From Drechslerella dactyloides (lineage: Eukaryota; Ascomycota; Orbiliomycetes; Orbiliales; Orbiliaceae): a stretch of 64,000 bases of DNA. The position numbers were made by a program, and so were the translations under genes. The notes under the pieces are model-generated. The model was not told the DNA's origin. It searched no databases and was given only the letters and a program-made list of their open reading frames with translations. Shown one piece after another: positions 50,404-61,095 of this stretch. Within the stretch, counting starts at the first letter, position 1. Each line of letters begins with the position of its first letter. The stretch is taken from NCBI GenBank assembly GCA_020064725.1, contig JAGTWJ010000007.1, forward strand, positions 1,364,001-1,428,000. The letters are read 5' to 3'.

Positions 50404-51060
50404 AATCAGAGATTGTCGCGTATATTGGGATTGTATAAGCGTCTCGGAGACTAGCGATAGATAGGCTAAATCAAGTACTCTAGGAAAGGTCAGTATCCGA
50501 GCTGAACGATCAAAGCAACCATAGAGAAGCGTTAAACAGATCAAAGACAATTACCAAAAGTAAAGAGTTAAAGAAAAGGGAGATCACTAGTGTTCGCCAA
50601 ACTGCCTTCGAACGATTCAATTCTCTGTGACCATTCACGCTCCCTGATCTTTGCCTATAGAGTACCGAGGTAGTCGTATATATCAGCCGTATAGCAAGCG
50701 TAGCGATAGGAGCAGGAGAGAGAGCGAAAAGGCTTTTGCCGCCATTCTTGTACTGCGAGCGAGAGGGAGGGCGAAGGAAAGCAATCGAGCGGGGAAGAGA
50801 GGGCGAGACCGAGGGAGACCATCTGAGGCTGGCCAGCTGGGCGCAAGCAAAAGCAAGGAGGAGGTGAGGAAGTCGTCGTGCAGACGCAGATGCGGTTTGT
50901 GTCGCACAAACAGCGAAATCCCGGCCGAATGCAGAATAGCGGAGAATGCACCTCCACCCCGATCCAATCGATCTGAGCCGTCTCCGTCCCATTGGCCGTC
51001 CGCATTCCCATCCGATGCCTGAAAGTTTAAAGTCGCCACCCCGGCTGACGACCTCATGCA
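50404..51060. promoter_or_regulatory. Divergent promoter region of SER2 and the UFL1-like gene
   Basis: A 657-bp spacer. The central part is rich in GAGAG/GGGAG purine runs. Minus-strand ORFs that cross it have no recognisable product. Confidence 0.4.
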
Positions 51061-54000
51061 ATGTTCGAGAAGGCTGAGCTGGCCGCCCTTCTCGCCGCCG
51101 CGGAGAAGCTGCACCTCGGAGCGCCTGCGAGGCTCGTCCCGACGAAATCTGGCGCGGGAGTCTGCTCCCGTGCCGCTGTCCTCGACAGCCTGCGCCAGGT
51201 CATTGACAGCAGTGCAGGTATGCTAAACCCACATGATAGTATTACACAGGTCACCGGAAAGGGAGGGCTTGGTTTGCGGGAGCGAACCCGGTTTTTTTTC
51301 TTGCATTGCATGTGCGAGGCTAACGGATTGCATTCCGATAGAGAGGGTGACGTTCAGCGAGCTGTCCCGCCGCCTTGATGTCGACGACAAGCACATCTCG
51401 TCTGTCCTGGAAACCATGCCTGAAGACGAATGGGGTGTCAATGGCCGCGAGCTAGTTCCAAAGTATGCATGCACCCCGCCCTTCCTGCCTAATCCCGAGA
51501 CTATTCTTCCTGTTCATGGAGTCTCGACCAGACGCTAGACGGCGAGGTGGAGCTATTCATGCAGCTTCACCAGGATTGCCCTCCATGAAATCTGCAGCGT
51601 CCGGGAGAAATCCACCTATGATATGAGTCTTTTCGCTGGTCTCGTAGAACAGGGAGGAGTTTTGTACACGATACCACTTATCACGGAGACTGCCATTCAT
51701 TACAGCGTCCAGAAGACCTGGTATGCAGGCCGGGGGACGGCGTCTGGTTTACGAGATCACCTAAAGACGATCATCTACGATATAGGTCTTTTTCACCGAG
51801 AGATTGCTTCTTTCATTGGACGACTATTCCTGATATGCGTCTTTTCACCGAGACTGCTATTTACTTGCAGCGTCTTTGAGATTATTTCAATTCGTGCAGC
51901 CTTCAGCGGAACTGCCATCCATTGCAGTATTCTGAAAGGACTATTCCATATGCAAGTCTTTTCACAAGGATTGCTATTCATTGCAGCATCCTCGAGACGG
52001 TTGCTTATGATCTGAATTTTTTTACCGATATTGAAATCCAATACGATCCCAGCTTTCCTATTCATGCATGCAGCAACCCTGGTCTCGCGAGCATCCCCAT
52101 GATTGCTATTCGTTGCACCGTCCACGGGACTATTCTAATTCATGCAGCCTTCGTTGAGATTGCCATTCGCTGTAGTCTTGGGGACACTAAGTCTGCATTT
52201 ATTGCATTTCCCTGTATTTCAATTGATTGTGGTGTTCTCGAGACTACATCCCCCAGATTGCCATTCATTCCGGCATCCTGGAGACGATTATTTGTGATAT
52301 CAGGTTTTTCATCAAGTTTGCCATGCATTGCAGAATCCCAGACTAGATCCTTCTACTCATGCACTGTCCCGAGATTGCCATCCAGCCCACCATTCATAAC
52401 ACGAATCTTATCAACGAACATATGAGAGCTCCGCTGACAAATTTTGTGCATCAATAGAAAACCATTCGTAATCCTCGAAAACGATCTGCGTGCACGTCTA
52501 GCCACTGAAGTGGTTACAGTGGTAAAATATTGCCTTGAGAAAGAGGTACAGGTCGACTTCCTGAAACGACTGCTGGACTACCTTGCCGCGGAATGGGATG
52601 TGGAGGCCCGCTGGCTCGGCGGGCAGCGATACGTTTATGCGGCCGGGTTTTTCGAGGGGGAGGTGGAGCGGGTTAAGAGTGAGCTGGACGCAGCGAGGTA
52701 TGTCACACATGCATTCGTACGCCCCTAATTCCCAGCGAGCGAGAAACGATCTCCAGTGTGCTGGGGAGGATTGTAGGGTTGGTATTGCAAAACTGGTCCA
52801 TGTGGTTAGACCGTTACGTTATCGTTGTACATGTATATGTACAACCCAGACTACATACATACATAGGATGGCAGGGAAGAGTTCGGTTTATGAGACTGGG
52901 TGCATGTACTAATATGTAGAGGATAGTGGTCCAATCGAGTTTGCGGAGCTGCAGCTATTCAAGGCCGCCCAATATCCTGCAGAGTTCGCCCAACGACTGC
53001 AAGCACGGGTTCTCGCCGACGAAGACCTGGACGGCTTCTGGACGGGAGATACATTCGTCCCGTCCAGGTACAAGGACGCGTGCCAGGAGGAAGTTCTTGC
53101 GCAACTGCAGAGCCATGGATTCGTCGGTACGTATCTGTCCGATCTCGCGGGTGTGTTATACTACTATTTTAGCGACTGATGATATCATATGATGGATTGG
53201 CAGACCATAAAGCGTTGAAACGGGCGTATGTTGATAAACCGGACGCGTTCTTCAAGAGCCGGATGCCTGGCGTCACGGCTCTGTCTGGCAATTACGTTTC
53301 GCGGGACTGGTTGGGGAAAGTCGAGCTGACGGGAACGCAGTCACTCGACAAGCACGGGTTTATTGATATTAGGGTACGTCTAGCAATCTACGAAATCAAA
53401 GGAAGGCGTCCGGCTTGCGAGACAAGGTATATCTGACATGACGACTTATAGGAGCATGCGCGGGATATGAGTCTGCAGGAACAAGCGCACATTCAGGAAC
53501 TCATCAGGAAGAAACAGACGAGGAAGTTGCTTAGCCACGGCGGCTTTCTGGTAACGCAGGACCTTGTTGCACTCTTAACACGAGAAGGAGTTACATATGC
53601 GGGTGAGCAAGCGGACAAGGCGTGGGCGACGGCGGTTGAGACTACGGTGCCGATTTCAACCGTCACTCCGCTGCCCTGGCGGAGGGTATGTACCGGCATG
53701 GCTCTTTCGTTTCAAATATGTCTCGTAGACCAGACTGCCAGTTTAGAGCTGGTGAAGGCGTCTGGTTTGCGAGACAAGTTCTGAAGTTGGGCGCTGATTG
53801 TCACTTTTACAATGACGGCAGCTTTTAGATTTCTTCACGACCAGTCACGAGAAAGTACCGCAGTCCGCGCTGGAGTCCATCGCGCAGACGGCAGCGCCAA
53901 AAGCCGCGGCGCGGTATGCGGAACGCGTGAGCGAGCTGCGGGATTCTGCGAATAGCGCTTCGAGAGCCGTCTTCATGGACAAGATTTATCTTCGTTTTCA

Positions 54001-54700
54001 CGTAAACATGGCGGCTGTTTCCAGCATCCAAGACGCCGGACTGCAGGACAAACTAGCACAAGACCTCGTGGGCCACTACCATAAGATTATCTTAGACGGC
54101 ATTACAAAGCTGCTGGACCGAGTAGCCGACAGCGCGGGCCGGTCGCGGAACGAGCGGATCGAAGATGCAGCCGTATCAATCGCGGAGACATGCACGCCAA
54201 CCGAGGCGGGCAAGTGGATGGACGCGCTGCGCGGTCTACGTAAAGAACTGGGGGACGTAGCACAGATCATTGGTGCGGATGATGAGGCTAGCGATGACGC
54301 CTTAATGGCGAAGAAGGCGGAAATGCAAGCGGAGTTGAAGACGTCACTTGCAAGGGCGACGGACGCCTCGCTGATGATGCTCGTCGTGTTGATACTGTTG
54401 CTTTCCGAGACCGGCGATGGTGTGCTCCGAGCTAGCGGGTAAGTGCGACCCATCATACAGAACACTTATTGCGCCATATATCTCCTATCTTAGCACCAGG
54501 GTCTACTTCGTTTATGAACGTGCTGATTGACGGGTTACGTTTGGTATCGCAGGAAATATGCGCCCAAGCTGCTGAAGCTCCTGCGGCCAAAAATGGCGGA
54601 CGCGGACTACCAATTCCTGAGCGATATCAAGAGCGCCGTCATCGCCAAGGCATCTCTGGCGTCGCAGGACGTCGACAAGCTGCGGGCCCTCTGTCTCTGA
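51061..54700 (+). CDS. UFL1: UFL1-like E3 UFM1-protein ligase
   Basis: UFL1 transfers the ubiquitin-like modifier UFM1. Eight exons (51061-51217, 51342-51462, 52458-52697, 52927-53126, 53204-53373, 53452-53602, 53829-54438, 54553-54700) read 598 residues in consistent phase. Similarity to animal and plant UFL1 is collinear. The N-terminal part reads VTFSELSRRLDVDDKHISSV. A block at about residues 95-170 matches the winged-helix repeats (LENDLRARLATEV, then RYVYAAGFFEGEVERVKS). A further block reads FVPSRYKDACQEEVLAQLQ, ALSGNYVSRDWLGKVELTG and GFIDIR. The C-terminus has LILLLSETGDGVLRASGKYAPKLL-type sequence, as in the UFL1 tail. It is about 200 residues shorter than human UFL1. Intron 2 is exceptional (995 nt of repeats); I cannot exclude a missed exon there. 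Confidence 0.65.
51575..52400. repeat. Degenerate 58-bp tandem array within a UFL1 intron
   Basis: About 13 copies. Clear unit starts lie at 51850, 51908 and 51966, exactly 58 bp apart; others are near 51799, 52027, 52156, 52255, 52315 and 52373. The core is GAGATTGCCATTCATTGCAG followed by a CATCCTCGAGACTATT-like block and GAGTCTTTTCACC. Most units are stop-free in one frame, so long but meaningless ORFs cross the array. A dispersed-motif copy (GTCTGGTTTACGAGATC) interrupts the second unit at 51742-51757. Confidence 0.85.
53720..53775. repeat. Intron hairpin of the dispersed family
   Basis: In intron 6 of the UFL1-like gene, GTCTCGTAGACCAGAC (53720-53735) pairs with GTCTGGTTTGCGAGAC (53760-53775), with two to three mismatches. 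The spacer is 24 nt. Introns 3 and 5 of the same gene each hold one half-copy (near 52882-52896 and 53408-53423). Confidence 0.8.
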
Positions 54701-55215
54701 TAATTTAATCGGCCACGGCCAGGTAATATATTAGTTTGAGCATTTCTAAGCAGAGGGTCGTCTGGAGGCGAGCGGTGCGCGTGGGGGCCGGGCTGCGATT
54801 GGCTGAATATTGCGTGATGGTCATTGCCAATCGTGCCATCGAACGGGCGGTGGGCTTGGCTGCAACAACGCGGATTGAGCGACACCACAATGTGCGGTAT
54901 TCTGATATCTCGTCCCGTTTAATTATCGGAGGGCGATGAATAAGCTGATGGATGCGAGGGTTTTATTGCTTTCTTTCGAGGGGGATGCGGGTGGATTCTG
55001 CTCTTTATAATGTATCTTGCCTGCGGTTAATTATTTGTTCCTTTCTTTTATTCTTGCATATTACAGTAACTGCTTCCTGTATTGACGTTGCTAATATACC
55101 GTTATCATTTTACATTTATTTTTCAATTACACAATAATTGTGGAATCCTTCTTCTTTTTCTCCTTAAATAATTACTGCAGCTTGCTACCTTCGTTCATCC
55201 ATCCATCTATTCATC
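54701..55215. other. Intergenic, promoter of MET16
   Basis: The second half is AT-rich, with T-rich runs up to the MET16 start. No ORF of interest and no defined regulator site was recognised. Confidence 0.5.
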
Positions 55216-56287
55216 ATGACGTCCCCCGTCTACGCTTCGTCGTCGGGAACGACTCCCCTATCTTCACATTCCGAGCTGGTGGACTCCGAGTCGAGCTACT
55301 CTTCCTCCCGCCGGTCCTCCAACGATTTCGCAGACGTCTTCTTCACCCCTCTCCATCTCAGACACATCAACGCCCAGCTCGCCCAACTCGAGCCGATCGG
55401 TAAGAACCCTTCCCTCTCTCTCCATCACAACATCACCCACACTAACGCCCCCCAGACATCATCCGATGGAGCGTCACCACCTTCCCGGGTCTCTACCAGA
55501 CGACAGCCTTCGGGTTAACAGGCCTCGTGACCATCGACATGTTGTCCAAGATTGCGGCGGAGCGTAAATCACCGCACCCCGTCGACCTAATCTTCCTCGA
55601 CACCCTCTTCCACTTCCAAGAAACACTCGACCTCGTGACCGCTGTACAAAAACGGTACCCGACCGCCAATATCCACGTCTACAAGCCACGGGGCTCCCGT
55701 TCATCCGACGAGTTTATCCGCACGCACGGCGAACGGTTATGGGAGACGAACGACACGCTCTACGATTATCTTGCAAAAGTCGAGCCGGCGCAGCGGGCGT
55801 ACGCGGAGTTGAAGGTGCGCGCTGTCTTTACCGGTAGAAGGAAAAGTCAGGGTGGGGCGCGCGGGCATCTTGACGTTGTGGAGGTGGATGATGCTGGCCT
55901 TATCAAGATTAATCCGCTGGCCGGTTGGACGTTTCAGCAGGTCAAGGCGTATATCGACGAGCATGGTGTGCCGTATAATGCGCTGTTGGACCGTGGGTAT
56001 AAGAGCGTTGGCGACTGGCATTCCACAAGGTTAGTCTTATCTCTCTTTCTCTCTTCTATGATTATCTTATAGGGGTAGTTTGCTGATGGGGTGGTTATGG
56101 GTGTAGTCCTGTGAAGGAGGGCGAGGATGAGCGTGCGGGACGGTGGAAGGGGACAGCGAAGACGGAGTGCGGGATCCACAATCCGCGGTCAAAGTATGCT
56201 CAGTTCCTGATGGAGCAGGAGCTGCTGAAGCAGGAGAAGGCGCTGGACGAGGCATTCCAGGGGATTGAGATTTCCGCGCGGTCGTAG
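55216..56287 (+). CDS. MET16: PAPS reductase (phosphoadenosine phosphosulfate reductase)
   Basis: The enzyme reduces PAPS to sulfite with thioredoxin. Three exons (55216-55399, 55456-56029, 56107-56287; introns 56 and 77 nt) give 312 residues. Family motifs: WSVTTFPGLYQTTAFGLTGL (P-loop-like region), DLIFLDTLFHFQETL, VFTGRRKSQGGARGHLDVVE, LIKINPLAGW, and the catalytic cysteine in KTECGIHNPRS. The single KTECGIH with no additional CC pairs points to a PAPS-type (not APS-type, 4Fe-4S) reductase, as usual in fungi. The N-terminus is Ser-rich and slightly longer than in yeast Met16. With MET3 and MET1 this is the third sulfate-assimilation gene in the window. Confidence 0.95.
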
Positions 56288-56884
56288 ATGCATAATATCG
56301 TCGTTCACTGTCTGGTATAATGTTAGCATGGGTAGAGGTTGGTTGAGTTTGCTTTTCCGGTGGCTGTCATCCATGACTCTTGTCTCTCCTTCTTTCTTTC
56401 TTTGTTTGTATAGCTTTCTGGTTTTTAGGATTAGAGCGGCGTTCGGGAGGTTGTATGTATGTATGGCAAAGGTACTGATTGCTACTGTTGGTAATTTCCA
56501 TATGCGGTTGTACAGGCACAGCTGGGTAACCGCAGGACTACGTGTCTGTAGCATGTGTTCACTAGTCTCGCAGGCCTAGACCGAGCATACACAAAACAGG
56601 GGGGGGATCAATCTACGAGACCAGCGATCTAGTTGTTTCTCTAGATGCCGTATACCATGCGTGCCAACGTGTGATTACGCTGCTGTGTTCTGGCATTATA
56701 GTTCCGGGAGGGGATGTTGCCTGAACTACCGTATACTATAAGTTCAGGCATGATTGCGCTGTGACCCTCAACTTCCCATTAGAACCACCACCACAACCCT
56801 CACCTCCATCGGTCCTCATCTCTCTTCCATCACGGTCAACGCCTTGAAAACTAGCAAATTGAACAGTATCATATCACCTTCGCA
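56288..56884. other. Intergenic, no gene seen
   Basis: A loose inverted pair related to the dispersed motif lies at about 56563-56580 (AGTCTCGCAGGCCTAGAC) and 56612-56623 (CTACGAGACCAG). Between them is a short G run. Nothing else was recognised. Confidence 0.5.
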
Positions 56885-58693
56885 ATGTTCCGCCGCATCA
56901 AGCCCCTCCAGCATAAGGAGGAAGTCATCTTCCCCATCGACCTGAAGAGGCTAGGGTGCGTTACGTTTGGTGCCCACGATGAGCATCGCATTCCTCGCTA
57001 AGGTGCCTACCTCGTGGCAAGCTAACCAACCCTGTACGAATGGAATGCAGCTACTTCCTCAACGAACACGATCAGATCCGCCAGATCAAAAACCCTGAGA
57101 AGGCTTTCAACTATCATGCTCATAAAGTCGACAGGGTGAACGAGCGTCGACGCGAGGCCATTGACGGTATCATAGACATTTCCCGCGTTCTGTAACAACA
57201 ACAACGATATTTAGTTACTGTACTTCATGCTAACAAAATGTAACTTGTCTACGTAGAATGCATTCGCCGCATCCTCGAGAAGCGCTTCGTAGAGGAGGGA
57301 CTCGTGAAGGAGTACTTCCCGCCTGGATCTGACCCTGCCAAGGACAGATGCGTCCCCATCCTCGTCAGCGACGAGCTGGAGGGCGATGATGTCGAAAAGG
57401 TGCTCGTCGTCGTCGGGAATACCTATGACGACTTGGGAGTGTGGAGTGTCAGGGAAATGGAGGGGCCCGGCATCAACGTAAGTCCCCTCACCCTCCACCT
57501 ATAACAGCGAGCCTCAGCGTCCGCCATATATGCAATGAATGCAGTTTGCTGATATCAACGATGCGCGATGCATATATACAGCACGGCTCGATAATATCAA
57601 CCGTCCAGACCGCCAAGGCTGCCGGCTTCCGCACCGTAATCCTCAACTGCGGCCAGAACGTCTATTCTCCAGAACTCGGCCGCGCGGTCACCTACCGTTC
57701 TTGGCACGCGGCCACGCATGAGACGCCGCATATCGACGAGGTGCTGAACCGCATTCCCGAGCATGAGAACGTGCGGAACCATGTGTTCAATGTGCTCGAC
57801 GAGTTGAAGGCGCGGATCCTCGGATTGGGTGCTGACGGCAAAGCTAAGCGTCGTGCGGTGTACTTTCTAACGTACGGGTGGGGGTGTTGGGGGGTTATCA
57901 AATATATGAATGAACGCTGTACGTGTCTACCCTTATCTTTACAATAGCCATCCTACCGGTTCGTCGGCATGGCTCGCGAGCTATGCGAGACCACGTTGGC
58001 ACAACGGTATCGTCATGTACGATACGGGGTATGTATAACGCAGTCGCTAACTCTCGCCCGACAGTCGACGAGTGGAAGGACAGCCTCGAGGCCCTCATCG
58101 CCGTCGAATCAACGCACACAGTCTCAGACATCACACACCCCGCCCTCGGCCACTTTATCAAGACGCGCGCCCGCGCGTACATCGTCCACGCGGACCAGCC
58201 GGGCACCTTCATCCCGGACCGCCGCTTCGGCTGCCAGACCTTCGCCACGAACGAGATCCACAGCGAGTGCATTATACCAAACCACTGGATGAGCCTCATG
58301 CTGCCGTGGTTCGTCCGTGTTGAGGAGGACCCCGAAGGGTGCAATCCTGTTTTCGCGGTGGATTGGGCGCAGGTTGAGAAGTTGCAGCAGGGGTGGGGTA
58401 GTGCTGATGTGGACGACGGTGTCGACGGGCGCCTCCTCGATGATGACAAGTGGACTTTTGACGACGACGATAACGACGAGGAAGATGCCGATGGTAAAGG
58501 TAAAGGTGTTGTTCATGGTGATGGGGCGGCTGGCGACGGCAAGTATGCGTTTAGGGATAAGGCGACGCTGGCGGATGTTATGGATTTGAGGCAGGAGAGC
58601 ATGGAGGCGATAGGACAGGTGAAGGCGGAGAATGTTCCGCCGGGCGACGAGACGAAGGAGTTCGGAGGCGGTAGAGCTGCTTCGACTGCCTGA
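56885..58693 (+). CDS. Arb2-domain protein
   Basis: The Arb2 domain takes its name from the fission-yeast Argonaute-binding protein Arb2 of the ARC complex; it also occurs in Hda1-type deacetylases and in FAM172A. Five exons (56885-56955, 57051-57166, 57257-57477, 57582-57918, 58065-58693) give 457 residues. The N-terminus is family-typical: MFRRIKPLQ, then FPIDLKRLGYFLNEHDQIR, INHGSIIS and VILNCGQNV. Later blocks are TYGWGCWGVIKYMNERF, ARAYIVHADQPGT and RRFGCQTFATNEIHSE. Intron 4 (146 nt) was chosen because joining ER-FDEWKDSLEAL restores the alpha/beta-hydrolase-like pattern; splicing nearer gives unlikely sequence. A Asp-rich tail (DDDDNDEEDADG) is an acidic extension. Whether it acts in RNA silencing here is unknown. 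Confidence 0.8.
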
Positions 58694-59214
58694 TTTTCGT
58701 CGGCCTTTATTACATTGTCGCAGTCGAGACTGAACTTATAAAACCTATTTCCCACTATGATATCAGGGTGTAGGATCTGGAGGGACGCAGTGGTTGTTAA
58801 TTGCTGTTATGCGGGATGTTATTCTGGCGTGCTGTTTCGATATTCGCGGTCTTCAGATATATACTAGCTAGCGCGGGACCGCATGGTAATTATGAATTCG
58901 CAAATATGCAATACAATTCTCACGACGATAGCATCTGCATTGCAATGGTGTGAGCTGAATTTATAAATACTCATAGAATATAAATTGTGCATCTATCTAT
59001 CCATAATATCATACAGTGACGGGGCCTCGTATCGCGATGTCGGCATAATATATACTACACTAGCATTCTTCTATACAAGATGGTAACTCCTGAACTCCGG
59101 ACAGAGGTACATTATTTCTACCAGCCCAGTTACCAGCTCCAGGCTCGGCCCTCCTATTTTGCATTAGTATGAGAGCGTTGGTAGGTAAGAGGGCCGCACG
59201 CAGTTATGCAGTAA
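58694..59214. other. Convergent 3' flanks of the Arb2-domain gene and IPI3
   Basis: AT-rich spacer with no gene seen. Confidence 0.6.
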
Positions 59215-61095
59215 TCACTCTGTCTGCATCTTATCCTCCCCACTCGCCGACTTGTCCGCTTTCTGATTATTGTCCTCCTCTTCTTCCAGCTGGGGTGGGG
59301 GCAGCTCCATGGCCATTTTCTCCGCCTTGTCTTTATCAACATCCATAACCCACTTCGCATGCTCCTCCCACGTCTGCTTGTGCAGCTCGCTGAGGCGCTT
59401 ATACCGTTCCTTCATCGCCGCCAGCTCTTTCTCCAAGGCTGCGATTCTGTCGGCGTCGTCGCTGACAGCGTGGAGTGTTATCTTGGGCGCGGAAGAGATG
59501 TCCATGCTGCTGCTACTACCCGCGGGTTCGACGGTGTGCGACGCGTCCGGTGACGCTGGGGTATTTATTTCCACGTCCGCATCTGTATCTGTTATGTTGA
59601 CGGTCTGCGAATCGGACTGGGCGTTAAAGTACGCGGCGCCCGCTTCTATCGCCGCCATATCTGCCGTTGCAGAAAACGGGTCGGTGGGTGCGCTGGCGGC
59701 GTTGTCAATGGGGAAGCTGGTGGCGGATATGGAGGTTGATGTCGTGGGCATTGTTGTGTGAAACTGCACTGTCAGCGGTGGGTGGTTGGTGTCGACGTCT
59801 ATCGTGCCGCCGCTGGCGGCCTTGACGGTGTCGTGGTACCGTGGGAGGACGACGGTGTGCAGCGTTGTGTGGGAGAACGAGTCGGCTGGGAAGCCGGTTG
59901 GCGGTAGCATTCTGACGCACGAGACCGGGGCGGCTATGTACAGTGTCGTTAGCATGGGCGCCGATGTACGGGGTGTGTGTAGCTTACCTTTGTATGTGGA
60001 TAAGGTGCGGAAGAGGTGGCCTGTGGCTACGTCCCAGAGGTGAACGGCCCCGCTTTCATTGCCTGTGACAACATAGTTCCCTTCGAACATCACGTCGATC
60101 GTCGTGATCGGTGAGTCTCGACCCTCAGCGACCCATTTGTTCCCCGCGCCCGCACCGGCGATGGGGACGTGCCGCTCGTCCGCTCGGAACAGCGGGGAGT
60201 CGAACGACCGGTCCGCGTCGCCCGCCATGCCGACACCGCCTGCCGCGCCAATATGTATCGACCGATTGGCCACCCGTGCGAACTCCACCTGCTGGATCCC
60301 GCCGTCGGCCAGACCAACGTAGAACGCGCGATCAGCAGGGTCCAACGCTAGCGACAGCGGGTTGCCTGCGATCGAGACGCTGCGCAGCATCGTCCCGTCT
60401 TGGTAGTTCCACACGATGCAGCTTCGGTCGCGCGCGGCGGAGACAGCGATCGCGGCGGGCCCGCGGCCCTTCCCGCAGGCGAGCGCGACGATGGGCTGCT
60501 GGTGGTGCTCGAGGATGCGGAGTGGCTTGCTCTTCTGGTTGTTGATCGGCGTGAGGATGTGAGGGAGGGACCAGACGAGGATGGTGCAGTCGTCGGACGC
60601 GGTGAGCACGAACGAGGTGGTACGGTCGATGGCGATGACGGAGACACGCTGCAGGTGGCACAGCGCCGTGGCAGAGTAGCGGCCGGACGAGGTCTACTGG
60701 TCGAGCGGTCAGCGAGAGGAGCATTGTGAAGTCAGTAGATAGTCCGAGCGTACCTCCCACGCGTTAACCCGCCCGGTCGTCGTGCCCATCACGACCACCC
60801 CGCCATCCTGCGAGCACGCGACCGCCGACAGCACTTCCGGCAGCGGCACGATCGCTTCCAGGCCGCCCTTGACGCGGTTGTACACGTTCAAAACGCTCTT
60901 ATCCTCCTGCGCCGCGAAGACATGCGTGCGCGACACGGCGAGCCCGTTCGGCGGCGTCGCGGACTTCTTGAAGACCGCGACCGTGGTGAAGGTGTGGATG
61001 TCATGGAGGGTGACCGCTGCTTCCGGGGAGGAGGACGCGCCGAGGGCGGGCGGCGGGTTGCAGGCCACGGCCACGATTTCGGACAGGCCGCCCAT
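59215..61095 (-). CDS. IPI3: Ipi3 (WDR18), WD40 subunit of the Rix1 complex
   Basis: Ipi3 works with Rix1 and Ipi1 in 60S pre-ribosome maturation. Three exons (60754-61095, 59988-60693, 59215-59933; introns 59 and 54 nt) give 588 residues. The start MGGLSEIVAVACNPPP was chosen by similarity; the frame extends upstream to 61233 without family resemblance. The early block VFKKSATPPNGLAVSRTHVFAAQEDKS is family-specific in length and motif. WD-type units follow (LTASDDCTILVWSLP, SAARDRSCIVWNYQDG, VVTGNESGAVHLWDVATG). The C-terminus has an Ala/Ser/Thr/Asp-rich region, then a predicted coiled coil (DDADRIAALEKELAAMKERY) and an acidic tail, as in other fungal Ipi3 proteins. Confidence 0.9.

Noticed and set aside
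51623..52425. Overlapping ORFs of 130 and 167 codons in the UFL1 intron
   Set aside because: They simply read through the 58-bp repeat, which lacks stops. Frames disagree between copies and no product is recognisable.
53603..53784. Exon extension of UFL1 through TVPISTVTPLPWRR
   Set aside because: Using the later GTATGT donor puts the next exon out of frame. The GTGAGC donor at 53603 restores the frame DFFTTSHEKV.
57919..58064. Coding reading through UFM-adjacent Arb2 gene intron 4 (frame HPTGSSAWLAS or ILPVRRHGS)
   Set aside because: Both break the family pattern. Splicing GTACGT to GACAG gives NERFDEWKDSL, which matches other Arb2-domain proteins in spacing.
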